A program made the position numbers and the translations under genes. From Tenrec ecaudatus (taxonomy: Eukaryota > Chordata > Mammalia > Afrosoricida > Tenrecidae), in NCBI RefSeq assembly GCF_050624435.1, contig NC_134545.1, forward strand, positions 82,099,563-82,163,562: a stretch of 64,000 nt of DNA, given 5' to 3'. Of this stretch, positions 47,615-59,266 are shown piece after piece. The notes below the pieces were generated by a model, which ran no database searches, was not told the DNA's origin, and saw only the letters and a program-made list of their open reading frames with translations. Position 1 is the stretch's first letter. Every line of letters begins with the position of its first letter.

Positions 47615-48865
47615 CTATGTAACAAGCTACTGCCATCCTCCGCACACCAGGTTTTAGGGGTGAGGGACAGCAACAATTTTGACGAATGAGGCAAATACTA
47701 AGTTGATGCAAAACAAACTATAGTTGCCTTCCATCTGTCCTATCAGCACCCTCTGGCAGGTCTTCCTTGTGGTTTGACGGCGTAACGATCTTGGATACCG
47801 GCGCCCAGGATGCTCTGACAGAGATGGGCTCGGCCCTGGCTCTCTCTAGGCTTGCTTCCTACCAGCTGGAAGGACAGGCAGGTTCTGAGGGTCCTCAAGC
47901 TGCCACCCACAGGTGGGGTTTCTAACCCCTAAGAAAGGCCAGCTGGTGAGACTCTTGTAGAGCTGTCTGGGAGTGACCCCCCAGGTCCAACAGGGGTTGT
48001 CTGACTTTTCCAGTTAATGTTCTGGAGCGTCACGCCACGTCCTTCTTGTGTGACAGCCCCTCAAAGTTTCTGGAGGCTATTTCCTCAGAGGGGGTGCTGG
48101 TCCCCGCCTGTGTCCTCTCTGCCCAGGCCACGTTCCATTAGGGCAGCATCCAATTTCAGGCTCACCAGCCTCTGGTAGTGAGCTCAGACAAGGGTGTGCC
48201 TGGGGGAAGGTCAATAGGACTCCAGGGCAAATACAACATTCATGAGAGGAAGAGCAGTGTGCCACAAGGCTCAAGGGAAAGTCTTTCCAATCCAGATGAG
48301 CATTCTGATAGGCCATCTCCGGTTCTTCCCAGCACGATGTGGGCCAGGGCACTGAAGTCAGCTGAGGGCGTAACTCTGAAAGACCTCATTCCTTCAAAAC
48401 AAGTCAGTCAGAACCTGAAGAGCTGTGTCTACACTGGATTGGATAGCGAAACCACCATGCCAAAATACAAACACCAAACCTATGTAGAGGACGATTGTAA
48501 GAGCCCATTCCGGGCATCAGCTGGCATGGAGTTACTGGCAGGTGATCCCAGGCGCCAGAATGACTACACAGAGGCTCAATGCGAGCAGCCTCTTGGGTCT
48601 GTTGACTTTTTCCCACCGCTCCATGAAGCTTCTTAATAACAGCATACTAATAGCTTACTACCTCGTTCTACAAGGACCAGGGGAAGGTCCCTGGAAGCAG
48701 GGGAATTTTGTGAAAGGTACTTCAGTGTGATGATTATCTTTGGATAAAGTACTAGCCAGACCCTCAAGTTGTCAACCCGAGGCCACTTTTGGTAGGTGGA
48801 TGGCTGGTGGAGTATTAATCAAATACTTCAAGGAGGCCAATCAATCTCGAAAGATGATCTTATGA
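47615..48865. other. MORN4 intron, unclassified; holds an unexplained 152-codon frame
   Basis: No known repeat recognised. The plus strand is open from ATG 48178 to 48636 (152 codons). The product is hydrophilic and Ser/Lys-rich (TMWARALKSAEGVTLKDL, then KYKHQTYVEDDCKSPF) with no domain, signal peptide or membrane segment. It has no splice or promoter evidence. It could be a chance frame or the remains of a retrocopy. Confidence 0.4.
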
Positions 48866-48869
48866 CCAA

Positions 48870-49030
48870 ATGTTCACTCACAGCCACCCAGTCAGTTGAC
48901 TCACAGTGCTCCTGAAGGACAGGGCAGAGCTGCCCCGTGGGTCTCCAAGACGGTCACTGTTACAGCTGTGAAAGCCTCCTCCTGTAGAGCGCTGGGGATG
49001 TCCAGCTGCTGAAGCCCTGGTTAGCAGCCA
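48870..49030 (-). repeat. AfroSINE copy
   Basis: tcagttgactcacagtgctc, cagagctgccccgtgggtct and tgaagccctggttagcagcc. Confidence 0.8.
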
Positions 49031-50500
49031 GCTGGTAACTCAGCAGGACGAGGGCCAAACAGCAGACTCTATTGTTGCAATACCCCCTGCTGTGCCTCAT
49101 GCCCTTGGAGAGTCTCACCTTGCCATTACCTCGCCCTCGAGTGGGGTCCTTGTGACCAAGACAGTACCAGAACAGGACCAAGAGATGGCCTGAAGTGAGA
49201 TCGTAAGATGTGATGCGACCTCCACCTCACAAGCTGCCTCATAAAACATCTGACGATGCCGAGGCTGCCAAGCCACAGAGAGGCCCGCCATCCAGGTAGC
49301 AGTGCTGTGTAAGTCACCCCAGGCCAGATGGCAGGCATGCGTGAAAGAGCCTTCAGAGGATCCCAGGCCCAACGACTGTGTCTTCCCAATTCCAGAGACC
49401 CTGGAGCAGAGACCCAGGGTTCTCTGTCCTAAGTCCTGTCCCCCAGGACTCAAGAGCATCATAAAATGGTTCTTTTGGGGGTTAATCTGTTACACAGCAC
49501 TTTAACTGGAATACTTTTGCTCAACCGATCCCTGCCATCACTCTCTCCTGCTTGTTTTCAGGAGTTCCTATGTCAAATGCCCAGTCGTTCTTGATGCACA
49601 AAGATTTAGCACATTCCCTTTGGCAGTTGCTTGTCAAAATGATGTCATTCCAAGAACACACCAGAAGTACAAATTTAAAGACAACACGTGTGGAACTCCT
49701 GGTCTCAGACCACAGTGGGGCACCTTTAGGGGCAGCTTCTACATGTGCCCACCTGATTGACAGCAACACTGCCTGGGCCACTGTCGGGGGCTTTTCGGTT
49801 TATGCTACTATTCGGCTGTACAGCCCCAAATAAGGCATTTTGTGGGTAGCCATGGTAACAAACACAAAATCTAGTTTAATAAAGGAGAGCCGGCCAGTGT
49901 TGACCCAGTGCTGACATAGACTGATAAACCCATTCAATAAAGGAGGCACATTAGCCTTTGCATCCATCGTTGGAACCATCTTTTGAAAGAGAATAGATGG
50001 CTTAGAGAGGTTTAAACACTTACCACGTCTGTACTCTTGATGGGTGGCAAACGATCAATCCAAGTATTTTCCTAAAAGAAAAGAATTGTTTTGCCTCAGT
50101 AAACCAATACACGATCAGTCCACGCATTAAGACCATCTCCCTGCTCTTTTGTTCTTTTCTTGCCTCTGACATTTTCTAACAGAATTCTGAGGCAGTAACA
50201 AAAACTTCTGTTCCCAATCTGTCTTTTTAGAAAACCACACCTTTGCCCCCCTAAGCACTTATTGTGAATGGAGTGAAGGCTTCCAGAGCAAACCAGGTTT
50301 CCGTTCAACAATTCCCATACATTGGGTTTCATAGCATTGATCGCAATCTCCACAATGTAACACTACTGATTCCGCTTCCTCCCTGTACTTCCCATTTTCC
50401 CAACCCTTCCTGTCTTGTGAATGTTCTTCTTGGGAAAATGCTCTTTTGACTTCAAATGGTTGATAACTCTAAGGAGTATATATCTCCCTGATGTCATTGT
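49031..50500. other. MORN4 intron, no gene seen
   Basis: Unclassified intronic DNA. Open frames on both strands stay below 120 codons and carry no motif. Confidence 0.5.
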
Positions 50501-50509
50501 TTACCTTAG

Positions 50510-50712
50510 GAGCCCAAGCTCATGGCCACTGAGTCAACTGCTCATCCTGGTGACCCTCTGGGGCAGAGTGGAACTGCTCCCGAGGATTCATGAGACTCAG
50601 TATCTCTAAGAGCAGACCGCTTCCCCTTTCCCCAATGGAGGGGCTGGAGGTGTGAGCCACGAGCATCCTGATTATAAGCAATCTGATACCTAGTTCTTCG
50701 GGCACCAAGACT
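50510..50712 (-). repeat. AfroSINE copy
   Basis: ggccactgagtcaactgctc, cagagtggaactgctcccga and gggctggaggtgtgagccac. Confidence 0.8.
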
Positions 50713-50789
50713 CCTTTCACCTTATTATTATTTGGCTAAAATTCCTTCACAGTGGTAAGGGGTTTGAGGTCAGAAGGGTGACTAAGGAA

Positions 50790-51190
50790 CCTACTCCCAG
50801 AGGCTCCAACTAGCTAGTCTGGTCTTTTGAATGATTTTGAGTTTGGTGCACATTTTCTACCAGTCTATCCAGGCCCTTCCAATGTCATCCCTTTCAGCGT
50901 GGTGGGTGCTGGAGTTGGCACCATCTGGTTCTTCTGGGTTCAAGGTCATGGAGACATGTTTGAGTGGTCCACTAGACCACTGGGCTAATTGTTTCCTGAT
51001 GTCTTCGATGTTCTTCACTCCTCTTTGCTCCAGAAAGAGAGGGACCAATATTTGCACTTGAGATAGCTGCATACAAGCTTCTAAGCCCTCTGTCACCAGA
51101 CAAGGATGCAGATCACTGCTAATCATCAAAGTAGGGTGCAAAACACTGACTCCATGGAAACTAGGGTGCAGACACTCTCGGCCTAGCAAC
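50790..51190. mobile_element. L1 3'-region fragment (afrotherian type)
   Basis: tagctagtctggtcttttga, tggttcttctgggttcaagg, gtccactagaccactgggct and cactcctctttgctccagaa follow the order of an L1 3' region common in afrotherian genomes. Orientation not assigned. Confidence 0.6.
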
Positions 51191-52220
51191 TCATTCTTTC
51201 AGGGGGTTGGTTATGGCTAACAAGGAAGATGAACTGGCGTGGGAAGGAGCATGGACTGTATTTACAGCTGTATATAGATTTGGGGGAGGCTATTTCTACA
51301 TATGTTAACCTATGCTGCAAATGTATCCATGAATGTAAGACAGCACACAGGGGACATGGCTAGCAAATCAAACCTATTATAGAACGCTTATGCAATAACA
51401 GTAAACTGTCCAAAAGAAGAGGATTATATATTTTTATTGTTTTTACCAAGGAAATACTAAAAGGGGAAGTCAATTTTTTTTAACCAAAGAATATTATTTG
51501 GAAGCAGGCACTTTGACTATCGGCATACAGGAAAGGGCTTCCAAAAGTTAGTGGAAATAGCAAATTAAAGGATAAAGGAATTTATCAATAAACCTTTTAA
51601 AGCCCTCTGTAGCTTTGCAATGATTGGACAAAGGCACCCTCCCCCAAAGTTGACCATCCTGTCAGTTTCCCTCTCAGTTATAGATATGTAAAGGCAGTGA
51701 GATTGATAGAAATATGAAGATTGTAACCTGAGCACCTGGCAGAAGGAGGGGGAAATGGGGAGTCCACATCAGTGTGTGAAAGAAAGAAGAAAAAAGCCCC
51801 AAGTTGTTTGTGAGGATGACTGCACAGCCCTTCTTGATCTGAGGGAACCACTCAACTGCAGCATACGTCAATATAAATAAAGAAGTGGGCAGTTATTAGG
51901 CTCTTAGAATGCCAGGATGAAGATCTATGAGAAAGACTAGGCTTATTTTGAGTCAAATGTTCTACTTTTTGGTGTTTTAAAATGAGCTGGAAATAACTAC
52001 AATAAGTTTTAACTCCATCTATTCTGCTGTAAACAAATGCCTTCTACCATACAAAGGCATTTTTTGGGAAGAAGGTGGGGCGGTGCAATTGAAGGACATG
52101 AAAAGAAAATCCGGGCATCAGAAAGGTTAAAAACAAACAAAAACCAGAGCTGGGGCGGGCGTGGCAGAGTAATGCTTCCAGAATTCTATTTCATGGATCA
52201 AGAAAATGCCTGAGCCAGAT
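51190..52220. other. AT-rich MORN4 intron, no gene seen
   Basis: AT-rich DNA before the CpG island, without long frames or a recognised repeat. Confidence 0.5.
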
Positions 52221-52379
52221 TCTAACACAGCGAAGTGTCAGGTGGTCCCCAAGATGCTAGACTGCAGGAAGGCCCCCCCATCCATCTACGAATTGTGGCA
52301 TGTTCACGGACGGGCGTGCGTCCTTTAAGGTGTGGTGAAGGCGGTGCCCCAATCAAACAAAGCCCTAGACCAGAAGACG

Positions 52380-53060
52380 ACAACCCTTCCCGGGCGGCTT
52401 CCCCACCCCATCTCCCGCCACATTCCTGCAACTCCGTCCCTGTCTCTCCCGACCAGCCTGGTCCACCGGCCTGCCGCCCCTCCTGGCCCAGCCCCGCACT
52501 GTCCACGCGCGGACCCGGTGCCTCGGCTTCCCCCGGGCGCCAGCCTCCATCCGCGAGCGGAGGCGCCGCGTGGGACCCGACAGGTGGACGTCCTGACGGA
52601 GATGTATTCCGCAGCCCCTCGCTCTCCTGCTCCGAGCCTCCCTTCCAAGCCACCCAGGAAACAGTCTCGCGACCCCCTCGCTCCCACCGGCGCTGCCAGC
52701 CAACCTGGGCTCTGCCTTTCGGGGTGACCGTCGCGCGCCGGCGCGGAACCCCCACAGCCCGGACTGTGGCTCAGTCCGGCTCTGCCCCGGCAGCACGCTG
52801 TGCACGGCCCCGTTGGACACCGCCATCCCGGGCAGCCTCACGGGGCACGACGCGCGTTGCCCATTGGCTGTTGCCACGGCAACGGGGAGCAACGCCGCTT
52901 TCGATTGGCTCTGCCCGTGCTCGGCGCCATCTTTGTGAGGGGCGGGGCGTTTCTGAGAGCTCGTGCTGCGGACCGCAACGAGGGCTCGGGCTGAGCCCGC
53001 GGTCCCCGAACCCAGCCCGATCAACCAGGCCACGCCTCCTCCGGAACAGGAAGTGTGACC
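52380..53060 (-). promoter_or_regulatory. MORN4: CpG island, presumed MORN4 promoter and first exon
   Basis: An abrupt GC- and CpG-rich block with AT-rich DNA on both sides. Core elements: inverted CCAAT boxes (ATTGG) at 52863-52867 and 52904-52908, a palindromic X-box at 52870-52883, a GCCATCTT YY1-type motif near 52926-52933 and a GC box (ggggcggggc) near 52939-52948. The nearest gene needing a 5' end is MORN4 (minus strand), so transcription is expected to run leftward. The exact start and first donor were not resolved. Could also be bidirectional. Confidence 0.75.
52870..52883. promoter_or_regulatory. RFX X-box, perfect palindrome
   Basis: gttgccacggcaac fits the RFX consensus GTNRCC(0-3)RGYAAC with a 2-bp spacer and exact inverted halves. 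It sits between two CCAAT boxes, an arrangement seen in RFX/NF-Y-driven promoters of ciliary genes. Match direct; function inferred. Confidence 0.7.
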
Positions 53061-53329
53061 CTCAAACGAAGTGGTTTCGACAGGAAACACGGACCACTGC
53101 TCAGTCCGTGCCGCCGACCGTCGCTGTTCCTCAAGGCCCCGTCTCAGAGTTCCACGTAGCTCCCACTGCATCGGAGAGGTGAAGTTTGGTCCATTGTAGA
53201 AGCACCGAAAAGGGCAGTCCTGTGCCACGCACTGAAACTTGAGGACACTTGTGTACTCTTTTTTTTTTCTCATTTTATTTGATAGTATAAGCCATTTATT
53301 AGGGCCCCTAAGCTGGTCTTTATTTTTTC

Positions 53330-53655
53330 ATTAATAAACTTTGTAGTTCTAGCGCCTGCATTTAGGTCTTTAAGACATCTTGGGTTTGTTTTTGCCTGTG
53401 GCGTGAGCTTTGGATCCTAATGACTCTGCAAATGGAAATCCAGTTTTGACAGTACCATTTGTTTAAGTGACTATTTCTTTTTCACTAATGTGTTTTGATC
53501 CTTTATTAAAAATTCATTATCTATAACTGGATGGATTTATTTCTCGGTTCTCTATTCTGTTTCAAATCTCTCATTGTACCTGTACCAGGCTGTTTTGATT
53601 ACCACAACTGTGTAGTATGTTTTGAATTCTACAAGTGAGAAGCCTTTTTCTCCTC
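53330..53655 (-). mobile_element. L1 ORF2 3' fragment, antisense
   Basis: caaatggaaatccagttttg, tagtgaccatttg-like taccatttgtttaagtgact, gttctctattctgtttcaaa, cctgtaccaggctgttttga and tgtgtagtatgttttgaatt match the antisense end of mammalian L1 ORF2 in order. Confidence 0.8.
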
Positions 53656-53687
53656 CTCCTCCTCCTTCTCCTTCTTATTAGTGCTTA

Positions 53688-53722
53688 GAAGCCCTGGTGG
53701 TGTAGTGGTTATGTTAGATCTC
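53688..53722 (+). repeat. AfroSINE 5' head fragment
   Basis: gaagccctggtggtgtagtg then gttatgttag, about 35 bp only. Confidence 0.65.
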
Positions 53723-53971
53723 TCCTGTTGGAGAAATATACCTTAGTCTTTGGCATCACTGGAGAAGGATTTCACTCTAAAGCCTGGATCCTGATCCAAG
53801 TGAGTTTTATGAAAGATAAAAGAAGCTTCAGGTTTACACAGGTGCCCTCAGGACCCTTCACACCCGCATGTGGAGTCCTGAGGCCAGAGGAATCTTGAGG
53901 CCACAGGAGATGCTGCAAGGCCTCTGAGGAGCAACTTGAGAAGCTGAAAAGGGCCACTTTTGTACTCTTTT

Positions 53972-55960
53972 TTAAAAAAAATCATTTTATTGGGGGCTCG
54001 TACAATTCTTATCACTATACATCCATCCATCCATATGTCAAGCGCATATGTACATTTGTCAAGCGCATATGTACATTTGTTGCCAACATCCTTCTCAAAC
54101 ATTTGCCTTCTACTTGAGTCCTTAATATCAGCTGCTCGTTTCCCCCCTCCGTCCTCACTCCCCCTACCCCATGAACCCTTCATAATTTGTAAATTATCAT
54201 TTTGTCATATGTTACACTGTCCGGCATCTCCCCCTGCCCTCTTCTCTTCAGTCCATCCCCCAGGGAGGAGGCTATACGTAGATTCTTGTAATCAGTTCCC
54301 TCTTTCTACCCCACGTTCCCTCCACTGCCCAGGCATAGCCACTCTCACCCCTGGTCCTGGAGGAGTCATCTGTCCTGGATTCCCTGTGTTTCCAGTTGCT
54401 ATCTGTACCATTTACATCCTCTGGTCTAACCAGACTTGTAAGGTAGAATTGGGATCATGATAGTGGGGGGGAGGAAGTATTTAAGAACTAGAGGAAAGTT
54501 ATATGTTTATTCGTTGCTACCTTGCACCATGACTGGCTCATCTCCTCCACACAATTCTTCAGTAAGGGTGTGTCCAGTTGGTTGTCGATGGGCTTTGAGT
54601 CTCCACTCTGCACTCACCCATTACCAATTGGCTTTGAGTCTCCACTCTGAACTCACACATTTACAATGATAGGATTTTTTGTTCCTTGATGCTTGATACC
54701 TGGTTTCCTTCGACAGCTCATGGTCACACAGGCTGGTGTGTTTCTTCCATGTGGGCTTTGTTGCTTCTGAACTAGAAGGCCACTTGTTTATCTTTGAGCC
54801 TCCAATACCCCAGACGCTATATCTTTTGATAGCTGGGAACCATTAGCTTTCTTCACCACATTTGCTTATGCACACGTTTGCCTTCATTGATTGTATCAGG
54901 AAGGAGGGCACCCACTGATGTAATGTGTAGTTCAGCAATCATGTCAGGAAGGTGTGCATCCTGGAATGCCAATTTAATAAAGCAACATGTTCTTGCATTG
55001 ACTAAGGAGCTTGAGTGGAGGCCTAATGTCCATCTGCTGCCTTAATACTAAGCCTATAAATATATGCACATAGGTCTGTTTCCCCACACGCATATAAATA
55101 TATTTACATATATACATTCTAGTCTTTAGACCCGTGTAAATATTCTTTGTCATCTAGTTCTTTCCTCTATTTCCTTACACTTTCCTCTTGTTCCATTATT
55201 ATGCTCAGCCTTCATTTGAGTTTCAGTAATTTCTCTCCGTTACCTTGCCCTTGCTGAATCCCTACCAGGCCTCTCACACCCTCCTTGCCACTGATTTTGG
55301 GTCACTTGTTGCTCCCCTGTCCCTGGGTTAGTCAGCACCACCTCCTTACCCCCTCCTCCCCCTCTCCCATGTCCCCCGGGAACCATTGGTCCCGTTGTTT
55401 TCTCCTCCAGACAATTCATCCAGTCTTTCTTTTCTGGATAGACCTGTAGAAATAATATGTACCAAAAATCAAGCCATAGCAAGATAGGCGATGGGTGAGA
55501 ACACAGCGATGACAACAAAAAAAGAAACCAATTACCCATAGAAGAATAAATAAATTTTAAAAAATTAGAAAGAAAGAAAAACCTATAAGTAGATTAAGGT
55601 CTGATTTTTTATCTCTAGGCATGTCCTTCAGTCAGGTCCCGTGGGGCATCATGCTTTGGCCCCAGAGTCTGTCCTTTATATTCCCTCAGGGGCTCCCTCC
55701 TCTGCTGCACACTTTTAGTGGTTTGCCTCGGTGTCACAGGGTCAGTCTGGTCCAGTCCCAACACTGAGTCTCCAGTGTTGTCCCCCTTAGGGTCCTGGGC
55801 CATCAAGGGACGGCATGTCTCATAGTGGGATCAGCCATATTGTCTACTCTGTCCATTGGCTGTTCAGAGCGGGGATATCGTCCTCCAGGCCTGATGGGCC
55901 AGGATGTGCTCCACTCTCTCCCTCCCCCTTCATTTGCTCTCATTTACGTTTGTACTCTTG
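53972..55960 (-). mobile_element. Longest copy of the L1-like LINE 3' region (~2 kb)
   Basis: The tail side is at 53972 (atcattttattgggggctcg). It then runs through cataatttgtaaattatcat, tacgtagattcttgtaatca, gggctttgttgcttctgaac, atcaggaaggagggcaccca and tgactaaggagcttgagtgg toward tgatgggccaggatgtgctc near 55895. The stretch reads as one old, mostly non-coding unit, so this family appears to have a very long 3' region. No ORF2 frame lies in it. The 5' limit is uncertain. Confidence 0.7.
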
Positions 55961-56034
55961 ATGGGAATAGTTTGTCCATATAATTACGCAGATCTTTTGT
56001 GTTTAAAAATGTAGTGCCAAGATTGGAGCAAATC

Positions 56035-56038
<4 letters not shown>

Positions 56039-56106
<68 letters not shown>
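56039..56106. repeat. (CT)n(CA)n compound microsatellite
   Basis: About 44 bp of CT followed by about 24 bp of CA. Confidence 0.95.
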
Positions 56107-56414
56107 TTCATCGACGTCTTTGTTGACCTAATATTATGAGTGCGGCATGGTGCTAGGTTTTGTCAGTTTTTCAGACTTGATGGGCACTCTCCTGAGACTT
56201 ATTAGCTGGACATAGAGAAGAAAAGATTCGTGCCTATTGAAAAACCCAAGACTGTGCTTTAACAGTGAGAAGGTAATCACATGACAAGATTAAGCAAACT
56301 GCTTCTCTCAAGTGGGATTTCCTCATCTGTGGGAAGGAAAACAATCGTGATGGCCAAGGCTCGGTAGAAATGCAATGTAAACTGCACACAGCTGTGAGAG
56401 AGCTATTACGTGCT

Positions 56415-56525
56415 CTGTTTTCAAGAAGTTTGAAAGACTTGGGTTCTATGTTCAAATCCCAGCTCTGCCACCAACTGTGTGTGATGTGAGGCAATTTACT
56501 AAGCTTTCTATCTTATAAAATTAAA
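56415..56525 (+). repeat. MIR SINE fragment
   Basis: gacttgggttctatgttcaa, atcccagctctgccaccaac and gaggcaatttactaagcttt: a clear MIR core. Confidence 0.8.
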
Positions 56526-56640
56526 ATCTAGGGGATTCAATCCAGGTCTGACACTCAATGGTTATGCAGGGTAAATGCTGTGGCACTGTCTAGAGATATA
56601 ATTTCAGCTGAGAGAAGAGGGTGTCAAGGAAATAGACCCT

Positions 56641-57138
56641 TGTGTGAGTCTGGGTAAACTAGAGAAACAAACCCATGGGCGCACGTGTATAAGAAAGAGA
56701 TTTATATACAAGAGCAATTGAACATTGAGAAATCATCCCAGCCCAGTCCCGATCAAGTCCATAAGTCTGATACTAGTTCGTATGTCCAATAGCAATCTAT
56801 AAAGTCTTCTTCAGACTCACGAAACACATGAAATGATACTGAATGTAGAAGGCCACAGGCCAGTGGGTAGAAAGTCCTTGGATCCAGTGTCATTGGAAAC
56901 ATCTCAGCGCTGGCAGTGCTCTCTGCATCAGGGTGGGTCCATGTGTCTTGCCAGCTGCTATGTCTCCCAGGATGCGAGCAATCTCCCACCTTCAAGGAGG
57001 AAATACTGGATTTCCCAAAATTTTCAGGAGAAGGCCATGCCCACACAGAGGCCTCATTGCTATGATCTGATTGATAGGCTAGACTCTACCTGTGCACTCT
57101 TAATCCTCATATTGACAAACGATTATATATCTACCACA
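56641..57138 (-). mobile_element. Solo LTR-like fossil (ERVL/MaLR-type)
   Basis: A 498-bp unit bounded by TGTGTGAGTC and CTACCACA and flanked by a perfect 5-bp duplication, accct, at 56636-56640 and 57139-57143. TG...CA ends, this length and a 5-bp duplication fit a solitary LTR of the ERVL/MaLR group. The terminus resembles MaLR LTRs read in reverse, hence the minus strand. No internal viral genes are attached. Old fossil; clearly diverged from its relative at 58794. Confidence 0.7.
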
Positions 57139-57469
57139 ACCCTATTAGATTGGAGAACATCAGAAAATATTAAGAAGTAAGACTGAGGTCAAATGATGAA
57201 AGGCCTGCAAACTAGGATGTGGTTTTGTAAAAAAATGTCTCCTGATCAGAAGAATTTAATAGAACCAGTGTTTTAAGAAAATTAATCAGATAGTGATATC
57301 CAGAGATAACCTGAGAAAGAAATGGGAGGCAGCAAAATAAACTCAAAAACTATTGTAAGAATATAGCTTTCCCTTTTGGGGAGACTCAGAACTAATGAAC
57401 TTGAATGGAGATGGAAAGAAAGGAAGTGAACAGGAAGCTCATTTCATAGGGATATTTAACCAAAGGTGC

Positions 57470-57600
57470 GGAGCCAGTCTGCCAGGATTTGGATCTAGTT
57501 CTGCCACTTTCCATCGGTGTAGCCATGAGCAATTACTTTGCTTCTCTTAGTGTTGATTTCCAACATCATAGGGGCTGTTACACTGGTTGTGTGAGTTAAT
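57470..57600 (+). repeat. MIR SINE fragment
   Basis: gatttggatctagttctgcc, cactttccatcggtgtagcc and gagcaattactttgcttctc. Confidence 0.65.
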
Positions 57601-57854
57601 CTGCGTACTGCACTTAGTCTAATGTTTGACACATAGTTCATGTATATTAGGGAGAATATTATCACCCCTTTCAGTAAAGGGTAAACCAAATTCTGAGAGA
57701 ACCAAAGGGTTTCCACAGGGGAAAGAATTCAACAGAGAATGCTAAATCTAGACCTATTCCGTGACTGTTAATTGAAGTTCAGGGGCTAAACGAGACACAC
57801 AATCTCAAGAAGATGGCCTCTGTGGCTATGGCCCCTGAGAGACAAGAGGCAGCT

Positions 57855-58035
57855 GGTATTCACTGCTGTTGAGTCAATTTCTATTCATATCCACCCTACA
57901 GGGCAGAGTAGAACTTCCCCGTTGGGCTTCTGAGACTTTGAGTCTTTACAGAAGCAGACAGCCTTATTTTTGCTTCCTTGGAGTGATTAGTGGGTTTGAC
58001 CTGCAGCTCAATGGGTATGTAGTCCATTACCCCAT
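57855..58035 (-). repeat. AfroSINE copy, diverged
   Basis: cactgctgttgagtcaattt, gagtagaacttccccgttgg, tttacagaagcagacagcct and gattagtgggtttgacctgc. Confidence 0.8.
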
Positions 58036-58044
58036 CAGAGCAGG

Positions 58045-58190
58045 CAGGGATGCTCATTCCCACCGCATGGGTGGAGAAACCAAGCCTTCTAGAGATTAAG
58101 TAACTTGTCCCAAAGAATCAATAAACATGTCACCAGAATTCAAACCCATAATTTTCTGATTCCTGAGCCCATGTTGTAACCATTGCATGG
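58045..58190 (-). repeat. MIR SINE fragment
   Basis: gtggagaaaccaagccttct, agtaacttgtcccaaagaat and cagaattcaaacccataatt; ends at taaccattgc. Confidence 0.75.
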
Positions 58191-58199
58191 CAGATTTTA

Positions 58200-58790
58200 G
58201 AAAGTCGTCTTACTATAAACATTTAACTGGACTTAGATATGTAATTATTCCCATTATATATTGTATTTTCTTTCAGATGCTACCCATTATCATTTGGGAG
58301 TTGCTTCTTGATACCGAGGCGGGATTTCCCTGTTCCACATCACTTCTCTGTTCAAGAGCTGTTCTTTCAAGTTTTCTCCAGCCCTTCAGGTGTCAGGGGT
58401 CTCCTCCACATGGGTTTTCAGGCCCTTTGTCAGCCTGTTTCCCCTGGAGTCAAACCGCTGGTTACTCTTTGTTCCCTGTTCCCTATGTGTTGCATCCTTT
58501 CCTCCCATGACTCCTTCAGCTTGGCGTGCCCCTTTTCTTCCCTTTCTCCCTAAAATGATCTAATCAATCTTCCTTAATTCCTTCCCTCATAGCCCATGCC
58601 CAGTTCAGGGTGCTTAAATGCTCCACCATGTCTCCAGTTGGCGAACTCTTCAATGTCTGTGGTTCACATAGTTGTCTCTTCTGCTCTTTCCTTTCTCCTT
58701 CCCTTGTTTCTAGTTTTCATTCGTTCCTTCTTTCTTCCTCCCTTTCTCCCTCTTCTTCCTTCCCTTCTTCCTTCATTTCTCTCTCTCTCT
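58200..58790. other. Intergenic, pyrimidine-rich, no gene seen
   Basis: CT-rich on the plus strand (ttccttctttcttcctccct near 58724-58743), ending in a (CT)n run into which the next LTR is set. Open frames reflect the pyrimidine bias. Confidence 0.6.
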
Positions 58791-58793
58791 CTC

Positions 58794-59266
58794 TGTGTTA
58801 GTCTGGGTGGACTAGAGACATTCACAGACACTAATATGTGTATAAGAAAGAGCTTTATATGAAGAATAATTGTACATTAAGAAAACACCCAGCCCAGTCC
58901 CGATCAAGTCCATAAGTCTGATACTAGCCCGTATGTCCGATAGCAATCTATAAAGTCCTCTTCAGACTCATGAAATACATGCAATGACGCTGAATGCAGG
59001 AAGATCACAGGCTAGTGGGTGGGAAGTCTTGTGGATCCAGTGGCGTTGTAGGCATCTCAGTGCTGACAGGGCTCTCCACGTGGCTCCTCCATGTGTCTTG
59101 ACAGTTACAGTGTGTCCCAGAGAGTCAGCGTGTGTGTCCCACCTCAAGTGAGCTATTTATCTCCTTAGCGCCTCCAGATGAGGTCATCAAGCTGTGACCT
59201 GACTGACAGATTAAACTCCACCCCTTCACTCTTAATACTCTCATCTCAGATCGACAACAGATTATG
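58794..59266 (-). mobile_element. Second solo LTR-like fossil of the same family
   Basis: Starts TGTGTTAGTCTGGGTGGACT and is collinear with the 56641 copy over cccagcccagtcccgatcaa, gtccataagtctgatactag and cagactcatgaaatacatgc. It is somewhat shorter. Both edges lie in (CT)n, which hides any target duplication. No internal viral genes. Old, solitary, not intact. Confidence 0.65.

Noticed and set aside
52365-53273. 302-codon minus-strand open frame across the CpG island
   Set aside because: High GC suppresses stop codons, and competing frames of 315 and 131 codons exist on the plus strand. No domain is visible. Best read as promoter and non-coding first-exon sequence.
56641-59266. One provirus with the two LTRs as its ends
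   Set aside because: The first LTR has its own 5-bp duplication on both sides, and the DNA between holds MIR, SINE and unique sequence rather than viral genes.
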